From Pieris napi (lineage: Eukaryota > Arthropoda > Insecta > Lepidoptera > Pieridae): a stretch of 64,000 bases of DNA. A program made the translations under genes and the position numbers. The notes below the pieces were generated by a model. The model was not told the DNA's origin and searched no databases. It worked only from the letters and a program-made list of their open reading frames with translations. The stretch spans positions 4,536,501 to 4,600,500 of the forward strand of contig NC_062259.1 in assembly GCF_905475465.1 (NCBI RefSeq), given 5' to 3'. This document shows, in pieces, positions 11,498-25,005 of the stretch (within the stretch, counting starts at the first letter, position 1; every line of letters begins with the position of its first letter).

Positions 11498-11517
11498 AAT
11501 AAAGACGTGTGAATAAA
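11498..11517 (+). promoter_or_regulatory. Two poly(A) signals ending the long Shaker transcript
   Basis: AATAAA occurs at 11498-11503 and again at 11512-11517, about 360 bp after the ETDV stop, as expected for the end of the 3' UTR. Confidence 0.6.
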
Positions 11518-13398
11518 TTATATATTTTCAAAATGCTGTCGGTAAGTCGGATTAGCGTCAAGAGTCATTAAATATAAGTGTATGTGTTGAACATTTCACT
11601 TTAGCAAAACGTGGGTAAAATAAATAATTATGTTAAAGTAATTGGCCATCTTCACATGCTTCGTGGAAATAAAATTCAAGTCGCTAGGAACTTGAATACG
11701 AAACCCATTTAGATTCATAGAAAGAAAAGGAAATTAAATCAGCACAGAAAAGCCGCATGAGAAAGTTACGTAATGTGACCGCCAAACTGATAAACATGTC
11801 AATCTGAATAATCGCAATCGCAATGAATGGCAGTGGTAGCATACCATTGAGGGGTCGGTAAGGGTCGCGATGCAGGCGAGCTTCGATCGGCGGTGAATGG
11901 ATACGTAGCGACCCGATCGATACGTGCTGCGGCACCCGGCGGCTCGCGAAGCCCCGCCCCACACGTGCTCGGACCCCCTTCACCCCTCGCCCCTCATCAC
12001 AGATGCTCTGCGCTGCCCTCGTGCCCCACTCTACAGATATTAAAAATTTACATCCCCGCAAAGCGGCGGAGCGGATATGACATTCGTGATAGCGTCTTTC
12101 GAAACGCAATGTCTGACTCACGACTAATTAGTTGCGTAGAAGCACAACACACTCCATTTCACTTGTAACATTAATGCATTTTTGATTTGTTCAGTTGAAG
12201 TAGAAGTACTCGTTCATCATTCCGCGGAAAAGTAAATCTGTAAGTCAAAAATGATTTTAGCATGACATACTCACTGGCATTTCATTGAACATTAAAGTCA
12301 GATGCCATTCCTTACAGATACTATTTTACTATTGAATATTGAGATTTATTACGCGATCGTCAAGTGTCATTGAAAAGCCAGATTTAAGACACTTCGCTAG
12401 TTGCTTATATGCCGCTAGCGATGTCTTAGAATAACCCCGTGTCTTGTCTTCCTCTCATGTTCTTCGCGTCCTTTCATTCTTTGTCAGTCATGAAAACGTC
12501 TAAAAATGCCTATGTAATATAAATCACCCCGGTGTTTAAGTGTTCTCGATTTAAGAGGATCGCCCCTAAGTGCTACTATTAACATTTTTAATTTTTTCGT
12601 CATTTTTATAGACGTTTTCGTGCGAATCTTTAATCTCCCGACGAAAGATAACGGAGCTAAATTCCTTAAACATAACTTAAATGTATCTTTGTAAAAATAA
12701 TAAGTCTACAAAGATAAAAAAATATCGTCGGGGGTTAATTAGGTATCTCCTACTGTGTGTAAACCTCTTCCAAATAATTGGATGTGTACCAATATGTGTT
12801 TTAATTTTACCTTTTTTAATTTATGGAAATTATTGTACGTCGGTACGTTACGTTGAGTGTTTAGCGATGCATCCAGTTTCTCTGTAAACGTTAACCCGAT
12901 GTTTTAGGTAAACAAAATTTGCATGAGATTCTCGATTACAACACGAGTTTACGAACAGGTGAATGTTTTTAAATTGTTTTAAAATGCACTTAAACGATTT
13001 TTTTAAATTACAAAGTCTATAAAAATGTCGTGCACTTGTCGTTGGCCGCAGTTAATTAAATGTATGACACTTAATTAACTACAATGGACTAGGAAACAAT
13101 TTATAAAATTCACTATACAATTTATTAGTAACTTTTTTCAAGAATTATTGTAAAATTTTATATATACAAAAAATTAAACTAATTTCAATTATTATTAGCC
13201 AATCGTAAACTCTGCTCGGCGTAAATCGAGATGATTGGCAGTCGAACATATCCTAATGCAGTGTTTTAGTTATTATGTACATAACAAGTGATGTTTCACG
13301 TGCCTTGATTGCGAATGAGAATTGTACTTATTTAACCAGATATAAAAAATGTCAAATTATCTATCAACAAGACTTATTTGACCCAATTGTCTAGTTCA
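11518..13398. other. Intergenic, with one G+C-rich island
   Basis: Downstream of Shaker. A CpG-rich, G+C-rich patch lies at about 11860-12080 in otherwise A+T-rich DNA. The open frames over it have no recognisable domain. The rest shows nothing I can support. Confidence 0.5.
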
Positions 13399-13565
13399 GC
13401 CTTGCGATTCTGTAACTCACTTTTCGAACTCACACAGCGGTTTTCACAGCGGCGGTCGCGCTAAAATCAGTCGTAAAGCAGTCATTTTACGATTTGGCAT
13501 TCTGATAAACAATTAACTACAAGCTCCCCACCTTATCAGAAGAGTGAGTTACAGAATCACAAGGC
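13399..13565. mobile_element. Foldback MITE family A, copy 1 (167 bp)
   Basis: The ends are inverted repeats: gccttgcgattctgtaactc on the left, and gagttacagaatcacaaggc on the right, near-exact over about 22 bp. The inner part (ttttcgaactcacacagcgg ... cagtcattttacgatttg) matches the left arm of the copy at 50196-50436. The flanks read agttca and agttga, a possible imperfect target duplication. It encodes no protein. Confidence 0.85.
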
Positions 13566-16500
13566 AGTTGACAGACAAGTACAATGGCCCTGGGCTACAT
13601 AAGTTAACGTATGCAGATGTTATGACATCCTAAATAAGGTGATTGTCTGTTATGTCTTTCTTTATGAAGAATTGATACTGTAACTCAATTTTGTCGGTGC
13701 AAGAAACTTTATGGTTTTGGAATACATTTTCATACATAGACAATCTCCTTTGTGTCATATTTAATTATCATTCGTGGAACGTCACTGGTTCTCAGTCAGT
13801 AAAATATAGAATTACACACGTGTCTATAATGTTTCAGGAAAGGCGAGTCGGGATATAACAGGCGGGGTCTGGCGTGGACGACTACCAGCCCGTTCGCCTC
13901 CTGCCTGCCACGTGTGACCCCCCCCGTTTTCCCACTCGGCCTTACCTCAAGAAACCCTCGAGGACTTTATGTGCTTCTACGAATTAGTTAGAAATTAGCC
14001 ATTATTATAAACGCTTGTACCATATGAACAGATTTAGTAATAGTTCAATTTATCTCCATCTTTAATTGTGTGTAACATCGGGGTTGATGTTAGACAAAAG
14101 TTGACGTGATTTTCGTTTTATTTTGATTCGGTAACAGCACCTCTAGTCGAATCACAGGTAAACAAAAGGCGCTCGCTTAATATTATAACGCCTCGGTATA
14201 AGGGTGATATAATGAAAATAAAAAATTATATACTGGTAGTTTTCCATGCCATTGGAAAACCTTTAGACCATTTTGCCGGCTTGATTCAGATGTTAGACTT
14301 TACGTTGTTAAGTGATATTTGCTATATTAATAAATAACTTTATCAACTCTACCCTACCCGAATCTCTATGTATAATTAAAGATGGAAATAAATATTTTAA
14401 AGGCTTATTCCGCTTCAACACTTACAGCTACACACTTCGACACTTCTGTAATATTAGGAATTGTTCTTCAGAAATATGTAATTGAAATAGGCCTACAATT
14501 ATTAGATGGTACAATTAGGACTCTGGTATATGACAATACAAAGGATGTGACAAGGGGCTAGTGCGCCTAAAACTCGGATTATGAAAACCCCGGATATTGA
14601 CGTAAAATATTCGCTTTGTTAACATCCAATGAGCGGCACAAGACTTACGATGATAATTATTGTCGAATCGAATTATATTATGACAATTCATGCCTCTGTA
14701 GATGCAACGATTGATATATTGAATAGATATAGGATGTCTGAAGATCGGATTTATAAGAGATCGTAATATTTGAATGTTTGTTGTTGCATAAAACGGTGCT
14801 AAGCGATGGCAAAGGTGTCCTAAATCTATGCATTGTATGCAATCTATTTGATGGAAAGTAACCGTTTGGATGCGGTGTGTGTGGAAGATGGCTATGGTGA
14901 GGCATTTAGAACGAGGTTGAAGGCAAGGAAAACGTATTTATATTGAATGTTGTGATTCTATGGGCAATCGCCGACTGTACTTGTAACACCCTCAATTAAC
15001 CATAGTAGAGAATGACCGTATAGTTGTAGAGGATCAATGTCGTATTTACGATAAGTGTGTTTATTTAATGGAAAGCAGAGGTTGTGATAACTCCAGTATT
15101 GCATATCCCAGTGAAGGTTTTACGCGTGTTGACGGTGAGCAATATGTTCATATCAGGTGATTTTGGATTTAAATTGCGTCAATTTACTCTCTAAATTTAT
15201 AGATAACGTCAATAATTCAGAATTCGCTTGCTTTACGTCTAAAACTTACATATCGTTTGAACGGAGTCGTAAGATTGTATTTAAAATGGAATGTTATCGG
15301 AGATTTTTATGATGGAAGTTTATCATCTCAAATTCGTTGTCAATTTGCTTGTGTGTAGGCGTAGAAATATCGCTTTGGTTATAAGCATTATTGGGAATGA
15401 GCAACCAAATTTCGGAGGCATTTGTGCGTCACAATAATTCCACGGGCCTAATTCCTTTTTAACAACTGGATTTTAAAGCGTTTACTTCTCGTAGACATGT
15501 GCTGTTTGATGGTGTGTTCTCAATATCAATATTGCTTACATCGAGGCGGTTATTAAATGTTCAAAGACAAATAATTTTTTCCATATCATTATACATGTCA
15601 TAGCGGTAAACATTAAAATATAATATACTCGTTTATTCTCTTAGATTAAATTAGTGTTAGGTGATAAGATTAAGGATCTTTGTGTCTATATATATCTGGG
15701 GATTAGGTTTTACGTAACAAAAGCTGCCAAAATATCGCTTGGATTTTTAAAATAACCGATGGTTTTTTATAGCTGTAGGCCCCAAGATATGCGAATTATA
15801 TGGCAATTGCAGTCTGTCGCCTCTCAATTTCCTCAATTTATCAGTCATTACACCAGGACAAGACGTGTTCATACATTACCAACAGTCCCATCAAAATACC
15901 TATTCTAATGAAATCATGGGGCCTGCGCCATTATAAAATAAGAAAAGTACATTTTAAACACTCAATGTAAAGTAATTTTCCGATCAGATTCAATATGTTT
16001 AATTAATAGATCCGCCTTTCTGGCTGCCAAGCTATAGAATTGTTTTGGATTGGAAGGTATAAGCTTAATAAATAATCAAAATCCTACCTTATTAGGCTGT
16101 TATAGTACCTACACTGCAGTACCAAAATTTTAATTACGTACTCATAATTTATAAATAATAATATATAGAATTTAAACGAATACAAGCATATACTCGCACA
16201 TGCTTTGTATTCGCATTTAAACTCTAAGGCTGTCTTAGATTTCATTTCGATGCACAAACGGTATCGAGGTTGTTGCAAGTACAGATACCTATGTGTCAAT
16301 CTATATATGTTAAATTGTAGGTATATGTGTCTATATAGTCAGTAGCGCACGGGTCCACTGACTGACGAGTTACAGGAATTAATAGGTGAATGTTGGATTA
16401 TATTAATTTTAGCGTAAGACTAGTGAAAAACTATGTTTAACACTATTACGTCTGAAAAGGCATTTTTGTTGGAAACTGTCAAAACAATTCGGAATTTTAA

Positions 16501-17488
16501 TAAAAACAACAGACTAGGCATATATCCATCTAATTTTTAAACAACAAAGCCGTAAACACATTTTAGAATCGACGCTGATCGATCGACAGTCAATTCGTAT
16601 TGCCTAGTCTTCTCAATTCTAAATATAATAAAATTACGATGTAAAGCGCGTTAGTTATCGACCAATTTCTTAAAAGATGTATTTTATTGAGGCGAGACTG
16701 ACGTACATTCCATTAACTATAGTTATAGTATAGATGTGTCGCAATGGATTGTGAATTACTCATGATGGCCAAAATTGTATTTACGCTCACTGCGTATTAT
16801 AATTTTTGCTCAGTATTATTAGTTGTATCGAAGGATGTAGTCACGGACCCGATGCGTGTAAACACCGTTTACTTTCCTTTATATCTTGCCCTGAAGTATA
16901 TATCCAAGTGAACGTAATCTTTTATAGGCAAAATATAAAGGAAGCAAACATTATATCCAACTTCGTTTTAAATGACTCGAATGGAATCTTGAAATTATCT
17001 TTCACTTCAAGATTCTTAACAATAAGTAGTTGACATATATCTAGATTTCACCCAGATAATTTTCTATAATAGTTAGGGCGAAGTTGGTTACTATTAATAT
17101 ATTTAGTCTGAAAAGACAGACTGTATATAATATGGTCTTTAGTAAACAACTGTAATCAGTAAAATTTAATCTGTATATTTTATTTTAAGATCAATAATTA
17201 GATATATGCAAACCTTAGCGTATATCGACTGGGTATACTCGTACTTCTGCTTGAGCAATTAACGGTCTGTGAGCGGTTCACGTGTTCTCCGGAACTTGGA
17301 CGGGACTCGTCTCGGTTGCGACAGCTTATGCTTAAACAGAATAATAAGACGTGCTGATTACATTGACCCAAAGAATCCCATAATTGTTTTTCCACTTAGA
17401 TTTACGTGGTAAAAGTCAGATTCGAGATTTAGCGCTAATTAAAAACCCTGCATGACAAAACGTTTTGGGTTTGACATGCGGGAGTGTA
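13566..17488. other. Intergenic sequence, no gene recognised
   Basis: Mostly A+T-rich. A G+C-richer stretch at 13838-13970 contains a splice-acceptor-like site and a 26-codon open frame (see findings). No tRNA, rRNA or convincing protein signal is seen, and no repeat that matches others in this window. Confidence 0.5.
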
Positions 17489-18240
17489 ACTTACCGCTAA
17501 GGCCATTTGTCCACCGCCACCGTCACCGGGGCGTCACCGAGAACGAGATGACGGCGCCGATTTAGCGATACATACATATAATATGGCCATGTGTCTGTCG
17601 TTAGTTAGCCGTTCAATTAACAGCCTAGCCTTTAAACTAAACGGCGCCGTTTAACTAACGGCCTGAAAGATATTCAGCCGTAGCGTTTGCTACAACATTT
17701 AATAAACTAGCTGGCAAATGCTTAGGCTATTCGTACGATAGAGTCTAGGCAGTAATAAAAAAGATGACATAAAAAATATTTCTTTTAAAATTAAATTGCT
17801 TAAGTCAAATTAACATTATTATTGTTACTACACTCTTCCATTGTACTTGTTGTTTTTCATGAAATTTTAGAAAACACCATCAAAGTTGTCGTTTACCGCC
17901 ATGTTGACAGTTTAAAGAGTTTCGTTTCAAGTTTGAGAGTAGCAAGTGGAATTAAAATTTAAATTAACAGTCAACAGGCTAGGCAAGTAATGAAACGTGA
18001 TCGATCCAAGTCATTTGCCTAGCTGTTTAATCAACTGGCTGAACATCTGTCAGGCCACTAGCTAAACGGCGCCGTTTAGTTAAACTTAGACTTAATTTAA
18101 ATTTAACTAAGCTAGTTGGCGTCCACCGCACAGCCTTCACCCGAACGCCGTCATCCCTGTCGCCGATGTTTCGAGTAGTTGAAATAATCTCGTTCTCCGT
18201 GACGTCCCGGTGACGGCGGTGGTTGACAAACGGCGTAAGT
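17489..18240. mobile_element. Non-autonomous DNA transposon with ~55-bp terminal inverted repeats
   Basis: The left end (acttaccgc ... gtccaccgccaccgtcaccgg ... gagaacgagat, to 17549) is the inverted counterpart of the right end (18187-18240). The inside has two copies of the perfect palindrome taaacggcgccgttta, at 17638-17653 and 18063-18078, placed in two related subterminal blocks. No transposase frame is present. A related fragment lies near 36340-36475. Confidence 0.8.
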
Positions 18241-20348
18241 CTTGAATCCCTGCACTTAGAACGTCAAAACGCCGAAAACTAAATAATTATTTTGATCAAA
18301 CAATAATTTGAAATAGAATACATATTTGAACGTTATTACTTACGTAATTACTATTTAGTTTTAATCGTTATTTATATTCGCGATGTTTATTTATTAATTT
18401 TTGCGTCAATGTAATGAGCGTACTAAGCGAAAATAATAATTTCTTAACACTTGCCCCTCTCCGTCCAGGACAAAGCGTGTTCATATTCTATCACTTAATT
18501 ATACATTTATTTCTACAAATATTTTGCAAATCACGTTTAAAATTGACTGACTGTTCGGCTTCATACTAAAACTTCAGTTGAAGATTATAGAATTTATTCA
18601 GCTGGCTAACATCACAATTATCGCGTATGATAAGAATGGAAATATAGTAATACCTAATCTCTTACATTAAAATTTAAGGTTTTATAATGTTTAGAGCTTT
18701 TCTAGTATACTTAAAATGAGATCTTATGAGGTAATCAGAATTTTACGCGAAATAACATTTCCATCCAGTAATAATTAGATAATAGATATAATATCATGCG
18801 ATATTTAATTCCTATAGTACGGTAAATTAAATAGGTTCGATCGCCGTATACTATGTATAATTTTCATCCTCGTCCCTTCTTATGTATCATTGTACGCACC
18901 AAAATCTATCCCATAATGTAATGATTATCTGACTTTAAGCTCACAATAGCCGTAAATAATATAGAATTAATCAGAGTTTTAGTTCTATTTGAATTCTCAA
19001 ATGAGTAGACCTCTCTAATAAACAGCTAAGTAAAGTTCAGTAGGTAACTGTATAACGCTTTTTTATTTAAAAATAATCTTATTTAGTAAGCGTGGACTTA
19101 TTTTTGATTAGGACCTCGTGTCAGTAAATATTTAGCCTTATTGGTAGTCAGATATGAGGGGAATTCATCATAATTACACTAAATATTACAAAACAATCAT
19201 GGTCCCGCTATCAATAAAAGCTTCTATCTAAAACGGGGTCAAATAAGTTCATAAAATACATTATATTATAGGCAGCTGTCATTTTGGTAAACTATAATTA
19301 AATAAAAAAATGTAATTTAAAGTTTCGGATTCCACGTGAACACGCATTAAAGTACGTATTTATTACACTTTTAATAAAATATATTTTTCTTAATTTTTAT
19401 AAGTGTACACAATAATTTAGAACACGTTTTGGAACACAGTGCCATTGCGATCACGCCGTGTTATTCGTTCTTTGATAATATTTGGTGAAGTGCCAATGTT
19501 GTGTGGAGTTTAAAAATAAAAAATCTGTATCGGAAGGTTATATCGGAGAACGAGGAACACCGCACCGTAACACTCATGTAAATTTACTATAATCTTTTGT
19601 GTTGATTTCAAAGCAATTAACCAACGTAGGAATGGTTCACATTTTCTGCTGCTAATACTTTCTTTCTAGGTTAAGTGGCAATATAGAGTCACAAAAAATA
19701 TATATGTCGGTACATTAGCTCCGTTCGCATGTAAGATAAGACTTTAAGAAAGATTAAAATTGGTTCGAACTTTTTTTGCTGAGTTTATATTGTCACCTAA
19801 TTTGGAATTCTTTATCTTGGTGAGCATTTTACATATCTTAGAACTTATTAATGTCATACATATCACCAATTTGAAGTGGTACTCCGAGGGTAAAATTCAG
19901 AGTTTTAGAAGTTTTTTATTTGAAGCAATTTGATTACATTACAACAAAAAAAATAACCAAACCAACCAAATTTTAAGTTATAATAATAATTAAAACTTTT
20001 TATTATGAAGCAAGCACACCTTTGTTTGTAAAAAATTAGACTTATTCGGCACTTAGATAGTAAGTACAATAGAATAAAAATATACAAAAAAAAATCCGGA
20101 TTGTCATCAGGCACTGTTTCATCCCGTTAGAAATATTGCAAAAAATATCAATACAACCTAGTAAAATCATGTTTTAGACGCCATTTCTGCCCCGAACTCT
20201 TTCAACCAAACGCACATCTTTTCACGGTCCTATAGAAGACATCTAAACTTGCTAAACTCACTATAGAATCGAGGCAGTGCCCTGTAATGTTATCCGCGAA
20301 AAGCGTCATAGTTAGTGTACATCACGGCCCTCTAAGTTAAAATTTGTA
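18241..20348. other. Intergenic sequence, nothing recognised
   Basis: A+T-rich DNA with short open frames only. I see no gene, RNA gene or clear repeat structure. Confidence 0.5.
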
Positions 20349-20602
20349 ATGCCCGCCTTCCACTGCGAGCGGAACGGACCCATTACGGACTCCGCTATAC
20401 TCGTAACGATGATTTTCATACATGTGCTTCCACCAAGCGGAGGCGAGCGCAGCGGAGAGAGCGAGTTGAAAGAGTCACATATGAGGTTAGCGAGTTGACC
20501 GAGTTTCCCACAGAAATGAAAATGAAAATGTATGAAAATTATCGTTACGAGTATAGCGGAGTCCGTAATGGGTCCGTTCCGCTCGCCGTGGAAGGCGGGC
20601 AT
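20349..20602. mobile_element. Foldback MITE, 254 bp, ~74-bp arms
   Basis: Arm 20349-20423 (starting atgcccgccttccac) and arm 20529-20602 (ending tggaaggcgggcat) are near-perfect inverted copies. They enclose a loop of about 105 bp that is rich in 'gcgag' motifs. The two opposing open frames that cover it are products of the palindrome, not genes. Confidence 0.9.
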
Positions 20603-22127
20603 AAGAGATCAGAATCGGCTACGCACTACTACAATTAAATATTGTGGTGACTACTTCCATAGCCAGAATGATTTCTATGATTGTAAATTTCACAATTATT
20701 GTGTTAAGTTCACCTGCAAATGCTCAAAAAAATTTGCAGTACCTAAGTCACTGATGTCTGCAGCATTTTCTGCGTGGATATTACTGACTTTTTCAATCAC
20801 CCCACTGTATTAAAATTATAGTTTATTTCTTACCGTAACCGATTACTGAATTAAGTTCGACAATGAAAGTTGATTTAATAATTTAAATATATTCATTAGC
20901 TTTATTAAAAACCTTTGAAGTATAGGTAAAATGCTCATTGCGATAACAATATCACCAGGTTCGGTAGTGATTTTCAAATATATATTACCTATATAAAATG
21001 TAATTAGTCAAGTTTGTTTTGAATACTCGAAAGACAAGGAAAGTTATTCCTCCCTTAATCATCAAATGTAATATTAATAATTATTATTTAACCAAAGCTT
21101 TGGTTTAGTAATAATAACAGAAACGGTTTTCAAGGATAAAGATTCAGATCCAGACTTAGCGCGAACTATGTCTATAAAGTCCAGTGTTGCCAACTTCTAC
21201 AGAATGTTCCCCATAGGACCAACTTTAAGAATAGAGCGTTTGTTGTACACTCGGTTTGAGATGTAATTTTTAATATGCATTAAAAATACATTCAAGTAGT
21301 ATAAATTCGCTTTTATTTCGATATTTGAGTGTTATAGCTTGTTATATTTTAGTTATTGCCACGCTTGGAGTTTATATATGGGTTAGTTTGTTCGGGGCTA
21401 CCTACATAATAAATAAATTGTATAGAATCGTGCGTTTATAAAAAATCTTAAAAAAGTACTTCGTATATGAATGTACCCTCTAAAAAACCCCTGGACGTCT
21501 AGATTCTCCTAAATTTGGGGAGAAAACTAAGTTGGCATCACGCCTCCCACCTGAATCCTACCCTTCTAGTCTATTAACCAAAGTTTATCATTTATTTTCA
21601 CTTGTTAAGACAGTCGTATACAAACATACATATAACTATGCTTCTTATAATGATGTATTATGAAATAATGTCTTGGAGGAACGCCTGATCAAAGTTTTAT
21701 TTATACTTACTACAGGTGTAATTTCATTTAAAGTTTTAAATATATATGTAAGCCTACCGAACCTTTAAACTTTTAGCTTCATATTATGTTTCTACAGCTG
21801 TCATCTTAATTTACTCATTATGTGTTGTAAATCCAATATTGTATAAATTATTCAATAAAGTGTAATTGATGTTTAATTTTTATTCCTTTTTACGACCAAT
21901 ATTAACACCGATTAACAACAAAATTCAAATTGATGTACAATTTAATTATAGCGCCATCTACAATCTGTAGCTACAACTACTTCAATGTCGATTAAGTAAA
22001 TATACATCCAGTCTTGCCCTCAGCCTGGATTCTTATAGCCCCAGATTGAAGATGTCGCTACAAAACTTACTCAGTTTAATAAGTTAAATTGTAGTCAAAC
22101 TGAACTATGGGCTAACTGCTTATAGTA
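20603..22127. other. Intergenic sequence, nothing recognised
   Basis: A+T-rich, with no gene or repeat that I can define. Confidence 0.5.
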
Positions 22128-22686
22128 TAAGATCCCGCTAAACAACGACCTTCACCGAGATGCTTATTTAATGAAACTCATTTTATATTTAATTTAATAT
22201 GTCAATAAATATAATCCATATGGGTTGCCTAGCAAATTTCAGTCCAGAGTATGTTTAATTAATATTAAAAAAAAAATTATTTTTTATAATTTGCATGTAG
22301 TAACTTTTTTGAACTTTTTTCAATCAATATTTTTAATCAGGGTAGTATTATATATGTATCACTATAACCTTCTTTTATACTAAAGATGTATATATACTTT
22401 AGTGTCACATAAAAAATATACACATAAATAATTAATTGATTAAAAACAACCTAACGTTTGCATATTCTATGGGCTTCATACTTTCGATTGGTATAGAATT
22501 TATCTAATAATCATACCGGTGAAATGTTTCAAAAAATATATTTTTTTTAAATTAATTAAACATACTCTGGACTAAAATTTGCTAGGCAACCCATATGGAT
22601 TATATTTATTGACATATTAAATTATATATAAAATAAGTTTCATTAAATAAGCATCTCGGTGAAGGTCGTTGTATAGCGGGATCTTA
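22128..22686. mobile_element. Large foldback element, 559 bp, ~140-bp inverted arms
   Basis: The left arm begins taagatcccgctaaacaacg at 22128 and runs to about 22270. The right arm, about 22547-22686, is its reverse complement with only a few differences and ends gcgggatctta. Between them are about 275 bp of A+T-rich sequence without a coding frame. Confidence 0.9.
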
Positions 22687-23321
22687 GACCATTAATAAAT
22701 ATGTCGCGGAAGATGGAGGAGACGAAAAAATATTTCCGAGTAATCTAGCAAATTGGAATGCATCATGTCAATTTGTCCATTAAAAAAAAACAGATTTTGT
22801 TTAATCTGCTACCTAATACACACCCAATCCTCCGATTTCTCTTTATGAGCTTTGGGCTCTGTTGTATAAAAGCAATATTTTTATTACCTGTCGTATTTAT
22901 GTACATTACTACGAACTTATGAGACCACTTCAAACCAAAAAGTTTGTAGAACATTATGTTGGAGTAGTGGGCCGATTATTTGTTTGGTGTGCATCCGATC
23001 AAACTATCGGCAAATAAGTTTATAGTTTGCGGGGGCTCTAAAGGTCGCTTTCACGTGTGAATTTCCATGGAAAACCTTCAGATTCATTTGTTTCTTTATA
23101 CAACGAATAACTTTAACTGTACAAGTTGCAACCAATTAGACTTTCTTTTCGAAATTTGTGTAAATAAATAAAAATCCATCCCATAGGTATGTATGATAAA
23201 TATGTAACGTAGTACGTGAGTACAATTAGTGTTTGAGTACCGACAGGTAATGATAATAGATCACAATCTACTTTTAATCATAAGCTTAGTTTATCTATCT
23301 ATTTCTTTCTTGATTTCTGTC

Positions 23322-23432
23322 GAGAACATCGTGAGGAAACCGGCATGCCTTAGACCTAAAAATTTACTACATAGCTTAAGAAAACCAAAAAAAACCTTCA
23401 CGAAACACATACAAAAGCCTGAAATCAAGGCT
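23322..23432 (+). mobile_element. SINE fragment
   Basis: The core 'gaggaaaccggcatgcctta' is followed by 'gacctaaaaa' and a 3' part resembling the other SINE copies in this window. The tRNA-like head is missing. Confidence 0.65.
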
Positions 23433-25005
23433 TAGTGATAGCACCCATAGTTTGTATCTCTTTTGGCAGAGACGACATTAGTTACAGCTATTGGATTTTT
23501 TTAGTTCGTTATGACACTGAATCGCAATTAGTTACAAATCACTTGGTTGCTGTTTTTCAGGACCTTCACGGCCTATTGGATTTTCAGATTTTCGGCGGTA
23601 TGGCGGCCATTTGGAACCGTCCGAAAACTATGGCATGGTGATTTTCGTAAATAACTGCACGACGATGATTAACTGTGCAAAAATTAGCCTGGTACAAATG
23701 GTTGAATTTTATTTTAATCAACGCATTCGCGTCGGTATGGCGAGCTGTAAGTCACTAGTATGGACTATCGGGAAATACTAGAATTTTTGTGAAACAAATC
23801 GTTTGAAAGTCGTAATTAATCAGACGAGTTCAACTAACGCCCTCGCGCTTGGGCCGCCGGTACCAGCGCTATGACCATCATTTATCTTCTTTTCATTTCG
23901 TAATAAGACCCCTGAAGAACCGCCATAATGGTACAAATGATTACCCACTATTTTGGTACCCACTATTTTGTGTCACTATCACCCGGCGTAATAGTAACAA
24001 AAACTTAGAATATTAGGCCGTTAGGCCCATCACCCATGGCCAACTAGAACTAATAATTTAACATATGGACAGGTATTTGAAATCAATAAGGTTATGTAAT
24101 TATTTATTTATTACTTAGTTATAAAATAAAATACAATAGAATTGCTAAAATTACAAATAGTAATACGCTGTCAGCCCCTCTCCATACTGGTTTAACTTTA
24201 CAACAACTGTGTTATGGTAGGAAGGCCATAGGTGTAACCAACAAACCATAAAAAATATGTTTAATAATATAATTAAATAAATTATTCTAAAATTGTATAA
24301 AACTTGGACTGTTCCCAAGTAGAAATATAATTAAAATATCATCAAGATATTACTAAATTTTGTCGATATCGTTATACTAATAATTATTATTCATACAAAC
24401 CTATGACATTATCTTTTATTAAAAATATTAACTACGTCTGTCTTGTCGAGAAAGGAAAGACTCCAAAGAATTTTAATTATTATATTTCACAAAAGTTAAA
24501 TAAAAGGCTTTCTAAAATATTAACTATCGTTTTAAAACAATAAAACAGATAATACTTAAGGCGAATTACATAACAAACACACTTTATATATAAATAATTT
24601 TTTATTGATTCTATTGCCTGCTACGTTTAAGGGTCTGAAAAACAAATTTAATGAAAATAATTGTACATTTCTACATATTATTTTCTATATTTCCAATTTT
24701 TTTCTTACAAAAAAAACAAATTGGAAAGATGATTTGATGCAATGGGTCGGTAGGTCGACTAATAAGGAAAATTTAGTTTATTATTATTTTCATCTAACTG
24801 ATAATGGGGCAATACATACATAAGAAGTTAAATATTTAATCATATTTGAAAACATTTTGTATATATTTGTTATCGCTTCACCATTCATTATTATATATAT
24901 TTTATTAATATATATTACACCATCTTAATTTTCCTTTTTAGACTTAAAAGGTGAAATATAAATTATACAATAAACTTTTAAAAACATTAACAGATTAAAC
25001 ATTAT

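Noticed and set aside
11684..12168. Overlapping open frames of up to 145 codons on both strands
   Set aside because: They arise because the G+C-rich island lacks stop codons. They show no domains, no splice sites and no family resemblance.
20312..20813. Opposing open frames both reading IIVTSIAESVMGPFRS
   Set aside because: They are the two arms of one inverted-repeat element read on opposite strands, not genes.
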